Made by a program: the position numbers and the translations under genes. From positions 21,555 to 85,554 of the forward strand of contig CANNZV010002334.1 in the NCBI GenBank assembly GCA_947561585.1: a DNA stretch of 64,000 nt, written 5' to 3'. How positions within the stretch are numbered: position 1 is the stretch's first letter; each line of letters begins with the position of its first letter. The DNA comes from Caprella mutica (taxonomy: Eukaryota; Arthropoda; Malacostraca; Amphipoda; Caprellidae). This document shows positions 11,047-22,041 of this stretch, one piece after another. A model generated the notes under the pieces. The model made no database searches. It saw nothing but the letters and a program-made list of their open reading frames with translations, and was not told where the DNA came from.

Positions 11047-11204
11047 CAATAAGAAAAAGTAATTGTGGGACCATAGAAGATTTAGAACTTCTACCACCCC
11101 AACATAAATTCCCGTCAGGGTCGCTCCCAATGTTTAATATTCCATCGATACAAAAAGACTCCAAACCAGCCAATACAAAAGGCGGAAACTTACGTATTAA
11201 CTAT
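11047..11204 (-). other. Weak coding-like island
   Basis: A minus-strand frame of about 50 codons is open here, including the run GSDPDGNLCWGGRSS. It is bounded by a weak AG and a GTAG|GTAAAA-like donor. Base composition is richer in GC than its flanks. Not recognised; could be chance or transposon-derived. Confidence 0.2.
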
Positions 11205-11289
11205 TATGAATTCATAGTCTGTGAACAGAAGTTAAAGTGAGATAACTTCCACGACTGCAGCTGCAAACTCTAAATTCTCTGAAACACTA

Positions 11290-11655
11290 AATTATGCGAG
11301 TCAAACTGACTCGAAATTTGAGTTTTCAGTCTGTCCCAAAACCAGCTTAACAATGTGAGTCAGTTTGACTCATCCTGATATTTTACTAATGAACAAGAGT
11401 CATATTGACTCCTAATTCATAGTTAGATTGACTCATGTAGAGTCAATCAAGAAAAGGACTCCCACATTGGAGCTTTGCAGACTTGACTCAAACGATGAGT
11501 CACTTTGACTCATACTTATATTTTACCCATAAACAAGAGTCCTATTGACTCCTAATTCATAGTCAGATTGACTCAGGTAGAGTCAATCTAGAAAAAAGAC
11601 TCCAACATTGGAGTTTTGCTGACTTGACTCAAACGATGAGTCAGGTTGACTCGCA
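11290..11655. repeat. Repeat N: TGASTCA-rich tandem duplication
   Basis: A ~150-180-bp unit is present about twice. It is packed with GAGTCA-NNN-TGACTC inverted pairs, for example at 11358 and 11503. A related copy is at 41020-41235 and a fragment at 43633-43672. TGAGTCA and TGACTCA match the AP-1/bZIP consensus; whether they are bound is unknown. Confidence 0.85.
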
Positions 11656-11928
11656 GTTTTTTCAAAGCTGAAACACTTAATTATGCCCAGTCTGTTGCTA
11701 TTGTGATCGCATATAATGGAATTGCTTTCCGATGTGTCAGTCTAGCGCACGGAAAAATGAGAAACTTCTGTTGTCGTTCATGTCATTGTTTTAATTTTTG
11801 TTTAACCTTCAACAGAACTGCAAAGAACACGTCCATGAATTATAATGTGTTTATGAATATTAATTCTTAAAACGTACAGTATGTTTCACTTTTGAATACT
11901 TCGATGTAATTATATATATATATCAATA

Positions 11929-11999
11929 GGACTCGGAATTTTAGTTCGTATCCATGATACCTGCAGGTATCCATGCTGGTATCATGGAAACGAACTGAG
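11929..11999. mobile_element. Hairpin with GTATCCATGATACC core
   Basis: ACTCGGAATTTTAGTTCGTA and GAAACGAACTGAGT pair around a duplicated GTATCCATG/GGTATCATGG core. It looks like a remnant of the B-type core. Confidence 0.65.
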
Positions 12000-12003
12000 T
12001 TTA

Positions 12004-12823
12004 TATATTTCTCTTTGTGTTCTCTTTTCAATTAATATATTTTAAAGCTTAAAGCATCTTTTAATAATAACTTATTTACATCTGGTTATTAATTCGCATT
12101 TGGCAGTCATGATTTTACCGTATCCATCCTAATGATACCCGTCGTGTGATTATTTATTTATACGACGAATATTAAATATAAAGACCGCAATTTAAATTTC
12201 CATATTTCCATTCAATTTTTATATTTATTTTATCTATAAAATATGGTATCAGCTCATGCGGAAATAAATTCTAATTGAATTCACTAAAAGTAACCTAATA
12301 ACGTATTTTAAATACCTATTGAAAACCCGTTATTTTGAATGGCAAAGTACACTAGTACAGTATAAAACACGTCGTTTTCTTTAACGACTTCTCTTCCGTG
12401 CTCCCATATAAGTACGTCAATTAATATAGACCAAGAAAGCAGCTTAACAACTTATAATTGCTGGGATTAGCTCTGACTAAGCCGTCACAACTATTAAACT
12501 TAACCAACAAGTTGCATCTTCCATGACCTGTGTAGCATCGAGTTATTAATTAATTAAACGCTCATCTAGAACTTCTCCAAAGTACCGTATTTATAGACCA
12601 CCAGATTAAACGAAATGAATGTTCAGGTGTTATAGAAAACTTTGGACAGTGATAGTGTTTGTCTATTGGATTATAAGTACTGGCTTGTGGAAGAGAAATA
12701 GAGTAATTTTAATTTGAATAATTGAACTATTGATCATAATTGGTCTTCTTTAAGATATCATAATTGATCTTCTTTAAGTAAACTTATTGGTTTTTAATTT
12801 GATAGAAACATAATTAAAGAACA
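12004..12823. other. AT-rich unassigned stretch
   Basis: No supported gene. A short minus-strand frame reading VMEDATCWLSLIVV follows a CACAG acceptor-like site near 12530, but it stops after 16 codons. Confidence 0.4.
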
Positions 12824-14213
12824 ATTGAACTTACAGTACTGGATTATTGTAAACATCATTATTCTTATTCAGTACTTACAATTAAAGTACTGGATTATTG
12901 TAGACATCATTGTCCTTATTCAGTACTTACAATTAAAGTACTGGATTGTTGTAGACATCATTGTACTAATTCAGTACTTACAATTAAAGTACTGGATTAT
13001 TGTAGACATCATTGTCCTTATTCAGTACTTACAATTAAAGTACTGGATTATTGTAGACATCATTGTCCTTATTCAGTACTTACAATTAAAGTACTGGATT
13101 ATTGTAGACATCATTGTTCTAATTCAGTACTTACAATTAAAGTACTGGATTATTGTAGACATCATTGTACTAATCCAGTACTTACAATTAAAGTACTGGA
13201 TTGTTGTAGACATCATTGTACTAATTCAGTACTTACAATTAAAGTACTGGATTATTGTAGACATCATTGTCCTTATTCAGTACTTACAATTAAAGTACTG
13301 GATTATTGTAGACATCATTGTTCTTATTCAGTACTTACAATTAAAGTACTGGATTATTGTAGACATCATTGTACTAATCCAGTACTTACAATTAAAGTAC
13401 TGGATTATTGTAGACATCATTGTCCTTATTCAGTACTTACAATTAAAGTACTGGATTATTCTAGACATCATTGTCCTTATTCAGTACTTACAATTAAAGT
13501 ACTGGATTATTGTAGACATCATTGTCCTTATTCAGTACTTACAATTAAAGTACTGGATTATTGTAGACATCATTGTCCTTATTCAGTACTTACAATTAAA
13601 GTACTGGATTATTGTAGACATCATTGTTCTAATTCAGTACTTACAATTAAAGTACTGGATTATTGTAGACATCATTGTACTAATCCAGTACTTACAATTA
13701 AAGTACTGGATTGTTGTAGACATCATTGTACTAATTCAGTACTTACAATTAAAGTACTGGATTATTGTAGACATCATTGTGCTAATCCAGTACTTATAAT
13801 TAAAGTACTGGATTATTGTAGACATCATTGTACTAATCCAGTACTTACAATTAAAGTACTGGATTGTTGTAGACATCATTGTACTAATTCAGTACTTATA
13901 ATTAAAGTACTGGATTATTGTAGACATCATTGTACTAATCCAGTACTTACAATTAAAGTACTGGATTATTGTGGACATCATTGTACTAATCCAGTACTTA
14001 CAATTAAAGTACTGGATTATTGTGGACATCATTGTACTAATCCAGTACTTACAATTAAAGTACTGGATTATTGTGGACATCATTGTACTAATCCAGTACT
14101 TACAATTAAAGTACTGGATTATTGTAGACATAATTGTACTAATCCACTACTTACAATTAAAGTACTGGATTATTGTAGACATAATTGTACTAATCCAGTA
14201 CTTACAGTACCTA
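12824..14213. repeat. 51-bp tandem array with self-complementary ends
   Basis: About 27 units of 51 bp containing AAAGTACTGGATTATTGTAG and CAGTACTTACAATT. The AGTACT ends let each junction fold into a hairpin. Because 51 is a multiple of 3, frames stay open for hundreds of codons (17-residue repeat KYWIIVDIIVLIQYLQL); this is not evidence of a gene. Confidence 0.95.
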
Positions 14214-14244
14214 ATATCACTCATTTTCATTGAAGGTCCTCGCC

Positions 14245-14565
14245 ATAGTAAATTAAAAAAAATCTGGAATTGCTTTAAATTTGTAGAGTTAAGGTTATAT
14301 AACATATCACAGTTAACAGAAAAGAAATTATCAAGTATTCTGTTCTTAATTAATTATATAAGAAATATTCACATTCCACTTTCACTCTTTCTAAGATTCA
14401 ACAGAAGAACAAGTCAGCATTCCAACTTATCACGTATTATCGTAAATTTAATGGTAATTAGGTACATAGGTTCACTTTTAGGTACTCTATGTTTTTTTAT
14501 GGTAATGGTATTTAGATACCGGTATAGGTAGCTATTTATAATATGTCTAAAAGCTTTATTATGGT
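14245..14565 (+). repeat. Dispersed repeat I, copy 2
   Basis: Diverged partner of 3550-3880, in the same orientation. It directly follows the 51-bp array. Confidence 0.7.
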
Positions 14566-14918
14566 TTTGAATTTTTCAAGATTCAATGAATCCTTTTTTC
14601 GCTTAAAATTCAGAGGATGGAAGAAAGAACGGATAAAATCTTAAATTTCATATATTATAATAAAACTATAGAGCCAAATTTGAAATGGTTTGCAGTTTTA
14701 TAATCAGTAACCTTAGTTGTAATGAATAGAGTAATAAAAAAAAAGAGTGGAGGGCATCTTTAATATTTTCCAAAAAATTATTCATTTTTATTTACCATCC
14801 AAAACTCATTCAATTTTATTTCCCTTCCAAATAACACCATTTTTTCCCTGGATAGGCACAGCTTCACTCTATTGAGGTGTGACAATTAAAGGTACTAATT
14901 ACTTTCAATTGACTCGGT
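14566..14918 (-). other. Possible 3' untranslated region of minus-strand gene
   Basis: Lies downstream of the stop at 14919-14921 on the minus strand. Minus-strand AATAAA signals occur at about 14815-14820 and 14787-14792, roughly 100-130 nt after the stop. No other feature seen. Confidence 0.35.
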
Positions 14919-15104
14919 TTACGCAGCTGAAACACTCTTTGTGTAATTAGATAAAGTTGAACTGCCGAGCAGATATTCGAAACTTGGGTCTTCAATGTCT
15001 GTAGTTGCTCTAAATAGCTTTACTGCATCCATGAGCATTGTCAAAGAATGGTGGTAGGTGGATTGTTGTCTGACTGCTTCTTCCAGTCCCTTGTATTTAT
15101 TCTC
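14919..15104 (-). CDS. Candidate terminal exon of unnamed minus-strand gene
   Basis: A minus-strand frame of 61 codons plus TAA stop (14919-14921), open up to 15113. The composition is unlike AT-rich noise: it reads KGLEEAVRQQSTYHHSLTML early and ends SNYTKSVSAA. The putative acceptor is CTCAAAAG|GAG, without much pyrimidine tract; CAAG|GGAC at 15089 is an alternative. Its phase (0) fits a donor at 15513 (AACGAG|GTGGCT). The sequence looks alpha-helical, with A/L/E/Q-rich turns. AATAAA signals follow. Product not recognised. Likely the C-terminus of the gene whose other exon candidates lie at 15513, 19540 and 23848. Confidence 0.45.
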   Translation of the reverse strand, partial: ENKYKGLEEAVRQQSTYHHSLTMLMDAVKLFRATTDIEDPSFEYLLGSSTLSNYTKSVSAA

Positions 15105-15384
15105 CTTTTGAGATTAATATGAGTCCTTATTACTAATAAAATGTTCAAATTTTAATGAGTTATTTGAATATGTAACATATTTTCTAAATAATATACGCTA
15201 CTAATTATAATAAAAACATCTAAATAATATCTGTTTATAATAATAATGTCAAAATAATATTCGCTCATTATTTGGTTCAAGTTCTCCAATAGTTTATTAA
15301 AAGTCATCTTCAAATTATTGATAATCTATATTGATAATTATTCCCTGCTATTTCTGTTTATTCATATGTGACTGAATGAATATA

Positions 15385-15472
15385 GGGTAAGTTCCGAATT
15401 ACCGGTCAGTTCCACATCTTCGGTCTTATATGACTGAAGATGTGGAACTGACCGGTAATTCGGAACTTACCA
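15385..15472. mobile_element. MITE family B, minimal copy
   Basis: An almost loopless ~88-bp hairpin with 43-bp arms beginning GGGTAAGTTCCGAATTACCG. It sits inside the intron inferred between the exon candidates at 15513 and 15104. Confidence 0.95.
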
Positions 15473-15512
15473 TAACTACCTTTCAATACTGTATTGTTGC
15501 CCAAATAGCCAC

Positions 15513-15557
15513 CTCGTTGGCTACCAATGTGCTTAATCGATCAAACCTTCTTTTGCT
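15513..15557 (-). CDS. Candidate 45-nt internal exon, minus strand
   Basis: Reads SKRRFDRLSTLVANE in 15 codons. Donor AACGAG|GTGGCT at its low-coordinate end. The putative acceptor AAAAAG|AGC is weak; CTAG|AC at 15572 is an alternative that shifts phase. With the chosen boundaries it is phase 0 at both ends and joins without a frame break to 15104-14919 downstream and to 19540 upstream. Confidence 0.35.
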
Positions 15558-15749
15558 CTTTTTTATATAGTCTAGTTATTTAAAAGTCATAGTAAATATT
15601 AGGTGAATAATTTTTTTTTCTTGTTGTATGCTTTTATCATGCGATCGATAAATAAACTGATTGATATTGTATGTGTGTGTGAATGAATAACATGTGGTAT
15701 TATAGTATATACAATTTAGGTACTTGTTTACGTGCCTTATGGCCCGAAA

Positions 15750-15900
15750 TGTGAATTGACGCACTTTATGAAGTGACCTAGTTTAGGAAGTGACGCAGTT
15801 TATGGAATGACGCATTTAATGAAAGGATGAAGTTTGTGAAATGACGCAGTTTGAAAATACCCAGTTTATAAAATGGCGCACATTCTGAAATGACCTAAAT
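15750..15900. repeat. Degenerate ~18-bp minisatellite
   Basis: Units of the form GAAATGACGCAGTTTATG with many substitutions and indels. Confidence 0.7.
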
Positions 15901-16428
15901 TTAACAATGTATCACTGATACCTTCTGATAGTATCTACTAATAAAAATTAGCATTGAAAAGATAACGTATTATGGATACCTTAAGAGAATCTGTTAATGA
16001 AGATAATAAAGATAATAAAGATATATGAATATGAAGAGTATTACCTATACACTGTTGTTATGAACTATAAATTCAACATGAATTACTGTATACATATATT
16101 TTTATATGTATATGTTTGTATATGTATATGTTTTTTCAATAACTCTGAAATAAAATATTATTTATTATGGGTGTTGAATTCCAATAAATACCTATATCCT
16201 GTTCACTAATCAGAGCCAAACTATCGCAAAGACCGTTAAAATACCATCTAAAATGTATGTTTCTATATCCATTAGACTGTTGTTCAATGAATAGGCCTAG
16301 ATATTTATTGTACTGATTGTACTTCGGTAGGCCTATGTTAGAACTATGTTGTGAACTGTTTTTTTTCTAGGAAGATAGGTTCTAAACTTTTATATTCTAA
16401 ATTTACTCTTTTTTTTGAGTATCCACTA
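15901..16428. other. AT-rich unassigned stretch
   Basis: No supported feature; short TATATG runs near 16090-16135. Confidence 0.5.
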
Positions 16429-16430
16429 TA

Positions 16431-17559
16431 CAGGGTGGCGCAATAAAAAGGAAACCCATTTTCAAATTAGTTTATTTTACAAACTATCAAAGCTAAAAAA
16501 TTTCTAAAAACACAGTTTTATTTTTTTACATCTATCTTGATAATCTGTTAGAAGTTACGACAAAAATTATACATCCTACAGCGAATTTAAAAAAAGTAAA
16601 TAAAAACGGCTTGCGCGAGCACGAAATACGCAAAAAAGTTCATAATAGGAATAATTTAATTCCATATGGTAGAAGTAAATATTAAATCATACTATTTTTC
16701 ATTCATTAACGTTATTGTTACCAATCACGATATCTTCTACAAAATGTGCATGTTTTTGCAGAAACCATTTTGCAAAATTTAGACGGTTCGGTAAATCAGT
16801 TCTAAGAGTTTGAGCCTTACATTCATCTTGAAAAGGTGATATCTCAAACAGTGTTTAACAATTTAGTGAAATGTGTCTTAAATGATATCTAATCCTTACC
16901 ATCTGATTTATATATTTGTATTATCAATAAGCTGTTCATGAGAAATATTAATGTTTTCTTGTGTTCATTCTTTTCTCCTGCAACATGATAACTTTTTGTT
17001 CAAATTTAAAGTGGTTTCTTCAGTTTTGAACTTATTAACAGTTGTCAATATGGTTTTACAGTTGGTGGAGCAATGTTCAAAATGAGGTTGAACCTGCGTA
17101 AAACTTACAGTGTTTAAAAAAATGTTGCAACAAAAACTCTTTTATTTTTAAAGCTGCATTTTGAGGGTATCGAATAGGAGATAAAAATTAATGGCGAGAT
17201 GATTTTATAGATATATCAATTTTACCTTCAAAAAACAACTTTCATATGGTAATTATTTGTTTTATTTTCTCTTATTTGTTACAAAAAATTAGTAGAATTT
17301 AATGTTTTTAAATCCATATAAAATGAATTATACCTCTTATGATTTTTTCATATATTTCGTGCTCGGGCTAGCCCTTTATATTTGCCTTTTTTTAATCCAC
17401 TGTAGGATGTTTAATTTTTGTCGTAACTCTTAACTGATTATTAAGATAGATGCAGAAAAAGTAAAAAAATAAAACTGTATTTTTTGAAATTTTTTAGCTT
17501 TGATAGTTTGTAAAATAAACTAATTTGAAAATGGGTTTCCTTTTTTTTGCGCCACCCTG
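16431..17559. mobile_element. 1.13-kb element G with ~190-bp inverted ends
   Basis: Ends CAGGGTGGCGCAATAAAAAG and GCGCCACCCTG, flanked by TA (16429-16430, 17560-17561; TATA on both sides). The arms stay paired to about 16625/17350, including TTGTCGTAACT and the GAGCACGAAATA/TATTTCGTGCTC pair. The ~700-bp interior has no ORF above 60 codons, so it is non-autonomous. CAGGGTG ends and a TA target suggest Tc1/mariner relatives. Confidence 0.85.
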
Positions 17560-17599
17560 TATATCATGATAAATAGAAATATAGAATAACTTGACTATA

Positions 17600-17801
17600 C
17601 AGGGTGACCCACAAAAAAGTGTACTCAACTCAGAATTAATATAAATATCGTATTTATAAGTAGTTAAAAAATGAGTTGAAGTAAATTTAGTAACTAGATT
17701 TTTTTCATGTATCCATTCTACCACCGTCATTGCTTAAGATTGTACGTGTACGATATTTATATTAATTAAAACTTGGGTACACTTTATTGTGGGTTACCCT
17801 G
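17600..17801. mobile_element. MITE family F, copy 1
   Basis: 202 bp, ends CAGGGTGACCCACAAAAAAG and GTGGGTTACCCTG, TA on both sides. Matches 29357-29565 in opposite orientation. Confidence 0.9.
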
Positions 17802-17878
17802 TATATCTATTTTAACAATTAAACTGACTACACAAACAATCTCACAAACTACAAGCTCATATTTTGGAGAGTGTTTAG

Positions 17879-18216
17879 TTACCTTCGCAGAATGCGGAAA
17901 GGTCATATTATAGACGGCATTTATTTATTTATCATCTTGTTATTCGCATAACTGAAAAAGTATTCAATAAAATGGCCTGAAATTTGGTGAAACGATTGGT
18001 CAATGTCCAGTGACCTTCTGGTAGAATTTTGAGAGCGACCCGGTCAAAGGTCAAGGTCATTTACATATAATTCAAAAAGTATTGAACCACATTGCATGCG
18101 ACTTTGTGGGACGATTGGTCATTATCCAGTTACCAGTTTATTAGATTTTGGTAAAGAACGGGTCGTTAGTGGCGGCGAAGGTATGCGCTCTACCGAGTGC
18201 ACGTATCTAGTTCTAT
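17879..18216 (+). mobile_element. Dispersed element A, copy 3
   Basis: Full-length-looking copy with two subrepeats: left end TACCTTCGCAGAATGCGG, right end CTCTACCGAGTGCACG. Confidence 0.85.
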
Positions 18217-18409
18217 TTGAGTCAAATGGAAGCGAACTGGTCTGTACCTTATTTCATTTCCTGTGTAATTAATAGCCATTAATTAAATCAGTTACTTTGA
18301 TTATGAAAACGAATAATAAACAATTAATTCTGAAGAGATTAATTATGAAGAATATAATCCCATCATAATCTGAAAATCCTAAGACACTTTTAAACAACAA
18401 TAAGGGTTG

Positions 18410-18832
18410 CATAACAGAGTATTTAATGCATAACACAGTATTTAATACATAACAGAGTATTTAATACATAACACAGTATTTAATACATAACACAGTATTT
18501 AATACATAACACAGTATTTAATGCATAACACAGTATTTAATGCATAACACAGTATTTAATACATAACACAGTATTTAATACATAACACAGTATTTAATAC
18601 ATAACACAGTATTTAATGCATAACACAGTATTTAATGCATAACACAGTATTTAATACATAACACAGTATTTAATACACAACACAGTATTTAATGCATAAC
18701 ACAGTATTTAATACATAACACAGTATTTAATACATAACACAGTATTTAATGCATAACACAGTATTTAATACATAACACAGTATTTAATACATAACACAGT
18801 ATTTAATACATAACACAGTATTTAATACGGAT
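18410..18832. repeat. 19-bp tandem array
   Basis: About 22 units of ACATAACACAGTATTTAAT. An A/G variant in the ATACAT/ATGCAT position is scattered through the array. Confidence 0.97.
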
Positions 18833-18924
18833 AATGTATCACAATATGTCTCTTATATTGTTTGCTTCAAACACTCAAACAAACTTCAGTCGCTGTTCAG
18901 TAATCACATATTGTTTGTCATTGT

Positions 18925-19255
18925 AGCACAATTTTCTGTCATTATGTCACCATGTTGTGTCACTGTGACACAATATGGTGACATAATAACTCGATTTTGT
19001 GTCATATTACAATACTGTGTTACAGTGACACAATATTGTGTCACTGTAACACAATATTGTGACAAAATGACACAATATTGTGACACAGTGACGCAATATT
19101 GTAATACAATGACACAAAATCGAGTCATAATGATACAAAATCGAGTCACTGTGACATAATATTGTGTCCTCATGCCACAATATTATGTCAATGTGTCACA
19201 ATATTGTGTCACTGTATCACAATATTGTGTCATTGTATCACAATATTATATCATT
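18925..19255. repeat. Palindromic ACAATATTGTGTCA array
   Basis: Interleaved inverted and direct copies of ACAATATTGT and GTGTCACTGTGACAC give a mirror-symmetric stretch. Both strands therefore show similar cysteine/valine/threonine-rich ORFs, which are artefacts. Confidence 0.9.
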
Positions 19256-19447
19256 ATATAGAGCTAAGTAATTAATCAAACGCATCTATAGTTTAGGTAC
19301 TTGTTTTGACATTGCTGTAGTAACTTGTGTAACTTTGTCACAACTTGTAAACAGTACCCATCACCTACAGTTGTATTATCTAACTATACGAATGATTCGA
19401 GTTACAGTTAAAGAAGGCTTGCAATGAATTAAAAATTTACAGCTAAA
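19256..19447. other. Unassigned stretch
   Basis: No supported feature. Confidence 0.5.
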
Positions 19448-19539
19448 TATAGGGCTAGTTGTATTTATCGGGCAGTTAACTTAGGTAAAAAAGTGTATAA
19501 TTATTATTTAACTTTTATTTTAATTTGTGTCCATGATAT
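19448..19539. mobile_element. MITE B half-copy abutting an exon candidate
   Basis: GGGCTAGTTGTATTTATCGG and the central TTTTATTTTAATTTG.TCCATGATATC match the left half of B. The right half is absent and exon-like sequence begins at once. Confidence 0.6.
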
Positions 19540-19678
19540 CTGAATGTTCAGTGTTTCAACCAGAATTTCAATATCATTTTGAACAAGCAGGTCAATATAG
19601 ATGCTTGCTGTTTTCAAAACTGTGTATCGCACATGATGACATGAATCAATAATGTATTTCGAGTTATTGGCTTCCTTC
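19540..19678 (-). CDS. Candidate 139-nt internal exon, minus strand
   Basis: A strong acceptor, TTTACTAAGATTTTCAG|G, opens a frame of 46 codons containing KYIIDSCHHVRYTVLKTASI and ending EILVETLNIQ. The first G completes a codon begun by the donor at 23848 (GCCAG|GTACAC), giving AGG. The low-coordinate end is CATTCAG|ATATCA, so no canonical GT is visible; here the sequence runs into a half MITE B whose intact core would read CAG|GTATCA. It may have been truncated by the insertion, use a rare AT-type donor, or carry a mutation. Product not recognised; helical character. Confidence 0.45.
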
Positions 19679-19733
19679 CTGAAAATCTTAGTAAATTTAT
19701 GAATTGAAGATCAAGCGAATTTTGATTTACAAT

Positions 19734-20818
19734 CAGAGGTGGGCATAGTGCCGCTTGTAGCGCGCGCTAGAAGTGGCGCTCTTTTTAATGTACTACTTGT
19801 CTGCTAATGTAACTACTTTTTTCAGAAGCGCTAAAGATTTTTTGGGCTACAACGCTGCCACTTCTTCTAAAATTAAAAATGATAACTTTATTTGAGGAAT
19901 CTAGATACAAGTTGAAGCAAGTGCACGACCCAGTAGCTTATCAGTTGTAAGTGATATTCAGACCAATCCGCGCAGTGCGATCACCTGATATTCATTCAAG
20001 CTTTGATTTACAGTACGATCAACTGATTTCAAAATAATGTTATGAAATACGACTATTTGATATTAAGAAAAAATAGCCTAATACGATCAACTTGCACAAC
20101 GCCTTACGCTATTTGGCTGTCATCTCCATTGCGAGTACCTTTTTAAGAAGAAAAAATGATTCAAAAATGATTCCGGACTTTAAAATAATTTTACTATCAG
20201 TTACTAATTTTCAGTGTTCCAAGGTCTTCTGCAACTCACTAATAAATGTTTTGGTTTTAATTCTAATTCCATTGTTTGGTTTCAACAATAGTGTTCAGTA
20301 CACATTTTATCTGTGAACAGTACTGTTTGGCAATCAGTCTTAAGATACGTTTTGTATGCAGCGATTGCTGCGATCATCGCTCAACGATGATCGTCCAGTA
20401 ATAGGAATACAGTGAATTATATCTCGGCGGTAATCGCCTATTCGCAATTAACTATCGCTACATGCAAAACGTACCTTAAAGATACTTCTCCGCCCGTAGT
20501 AACATCCTGTGTATCTTTCGAAAGAGTCTTGGTAACATTCGAATTATGATGTTTTTAGAAGGTTTCCACACCGACACTCTTAGAAACTGCTTCACTGGTT
20601 TCCAATGGGTTCCTCGTGATCAAGGACAAGTTATGTCTCGTAGCTACTTTTTCTCCTTATCCTTGCGAGTAATCTTCTTCAGGGGATCAGCAATAAATTT
20701 CTTCACAGTACGTAGCCATAAATATGATAACTTCAATTTTATAGCATATATGATATTTTTTGAGAAGTAGCGCCGCTGTTTTTGTGAAAATGTAGCAGCA
20801 AAACCGCTGCCCGCCTCT
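19734..20818. mobile_element. hAT-like element, ~1.09 kb
   Basis: Ends CAGAGGTGGGCATAGTG and CCGCTGCCCGCCTCT. The flanks TTTACAAT (19726-19733) and AATACAAT (after 20818) match at 6 of 8 bases, as expected for a hAT 8-bp target duplication. Subterminal GTAGCGC/AGTAGCGCC words are present. There is no intact transposase. Minus-strand fragments such as KKFIADPLKKITRKDKEKK near 20650-20710 are unrecognised and broken. Confidence 0.7.
20340..20478. mobile_element. MITE nested in the hAT-like element
   Basis: Inverted ends TTAAGATACGTTTTGTATGC and GCAAAACGTACCTTAA, with an inner GCAGCGAT/ATCGCT pair. Possibly hAT-type. Confidence 0.8.
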
Positions 20819-20828
20819 AATACAATAA

Positions 20829-21037
20829 AGTCTGATTCACACATTACCGGGATCCGTCCGGCACGTCACCGGTCCGTCTCCGTCACTCTCCTCTCAGTGA
20901 TTCGGTGTCAGTGAAAATATATATCGTTACATTAATTTCAACGGACACATTCACACAGTACCGGCTCTTCTCAGTGTTAAAATAATCACTGACCGGTGAC
21001 GTCCCGGACGGATCACGGTGATGTGTGAAGCAACCTT
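20829..21037. mobile_element. hAT-type MITE, ~209 bp
   Basis: GTCTGATTCACACATTACCG pairs with CGGTGATGTGTGAAGCA, and inner CGTCACCGGTC pairs with GACCGGTGACG. GC-rich relative to its surroundings. Begins about 10 bp after the hAT-like element. Confidence 0.8.
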
Positions 21038-21391
21038 AATGCATATCACAGGTAAAAAACGAAATCAATGTTACCATCGTATCTTGTGAAAATAGGCTCA
21101 AATAGAAAATAATGTACGTATCATACGAGAATCAAATTGTTACCCACCTAACCCGACCAATATTCTGACAAAATTAAGAATAACTTTTTTCACTTTCAGA
21201 ATAGAGGTAAAACTATACGCCATAGTTTATAGTCAACACTATTTTTATCTAGAAAAATACTCCATTATTATTAACAATACTTACCCGTTAAAAATAACGG
21301 GCTTTCAATAGAAATAGAATAGTGATTCAATACAAATTTTATAAATAAATTAATTTTCTCAAAGTAATTCAAGTAATTGTTATGGGAATTT

Positions 21392-21600
21392 TTTGAGCTT
21401 TCTAAAAAAAATTGAGTCTTCTATTTTTTTCGAGTTTCCTAAATTTTTTGAGTTTTCTAAATTTTTTGAGTTTTCTAAATTTTTTGAGTTTTCTAAAAAT
21501 TTGAGTTTTCTAAAAAATTTGAGTTTTCTAAAAAATTTGAGTTTTCTAAATATATTTTTTTTTTTCAAATTGAGTTTTAAATTTTTGTATCTAATTTTTT
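21392..21600. repeat. 18-bp tandem array
   Basis: About ten copies of GAGTTTTCTAAATTTTTT with A/T-length variation. Short ORFs on both strands are translations of it. Confidence 0.95.
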
Positions 21601-21799
21601 GAAAGTGGGACACGAAATATATTTATATATATATATTCACATCGGTCTTTATTATATAGAGATTATAAAAATGAAAAGGAAATTATGAAGATTAACAATA
21701 AATAAACACCGTTGTATACTTGTACTCTAATTGAAAACCGAAAATTCTAAATCTCTAATTAAGTGTGAAGTGATATACAGGTGATGCTTACTAACCGGT

Positions 21800-21965
21800 C
21801 ACAGCAAGTTACGAAATGACAGTTCAGCTAAATATTGTAGGGAAGTAAACCTGCTCTAAGAGTTTGCAATGAAATACTGGTGTTAACTGCTACTGTCGCA
21901 CAAAGTTAAGAATTGACAGTTCAGGTAAATATTATAGCGAAGTTAACCTGCTGCAATGATTTTCT
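21800..21965. repeat. ~97-bp imperfect duplication
   Basis: GACAGTTCAG.TAAATATT, followed by AAGT.AACCTGCT, occurs twice about 97 bp apart. Confidence 0.7.
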
Positions 21966-22041
21966 TTAGAGAACTATAATTTGTACTGTTGATAGAAAGA
22001 AATATATGAGAATATAGTAAATGAATTAATATGAACAAAAT

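Noticed and set aside
12825..14531. 324- and 186-codon ORFs in the 51-bp array
   Set aside because: A unit length divisible by three and without stops explains them; the second runs into repeat I only by chance.
18904..19173. Cysteine-rich ORFs on both strands
   Set aside because: They translate a palindromic ACAATATTGT array.
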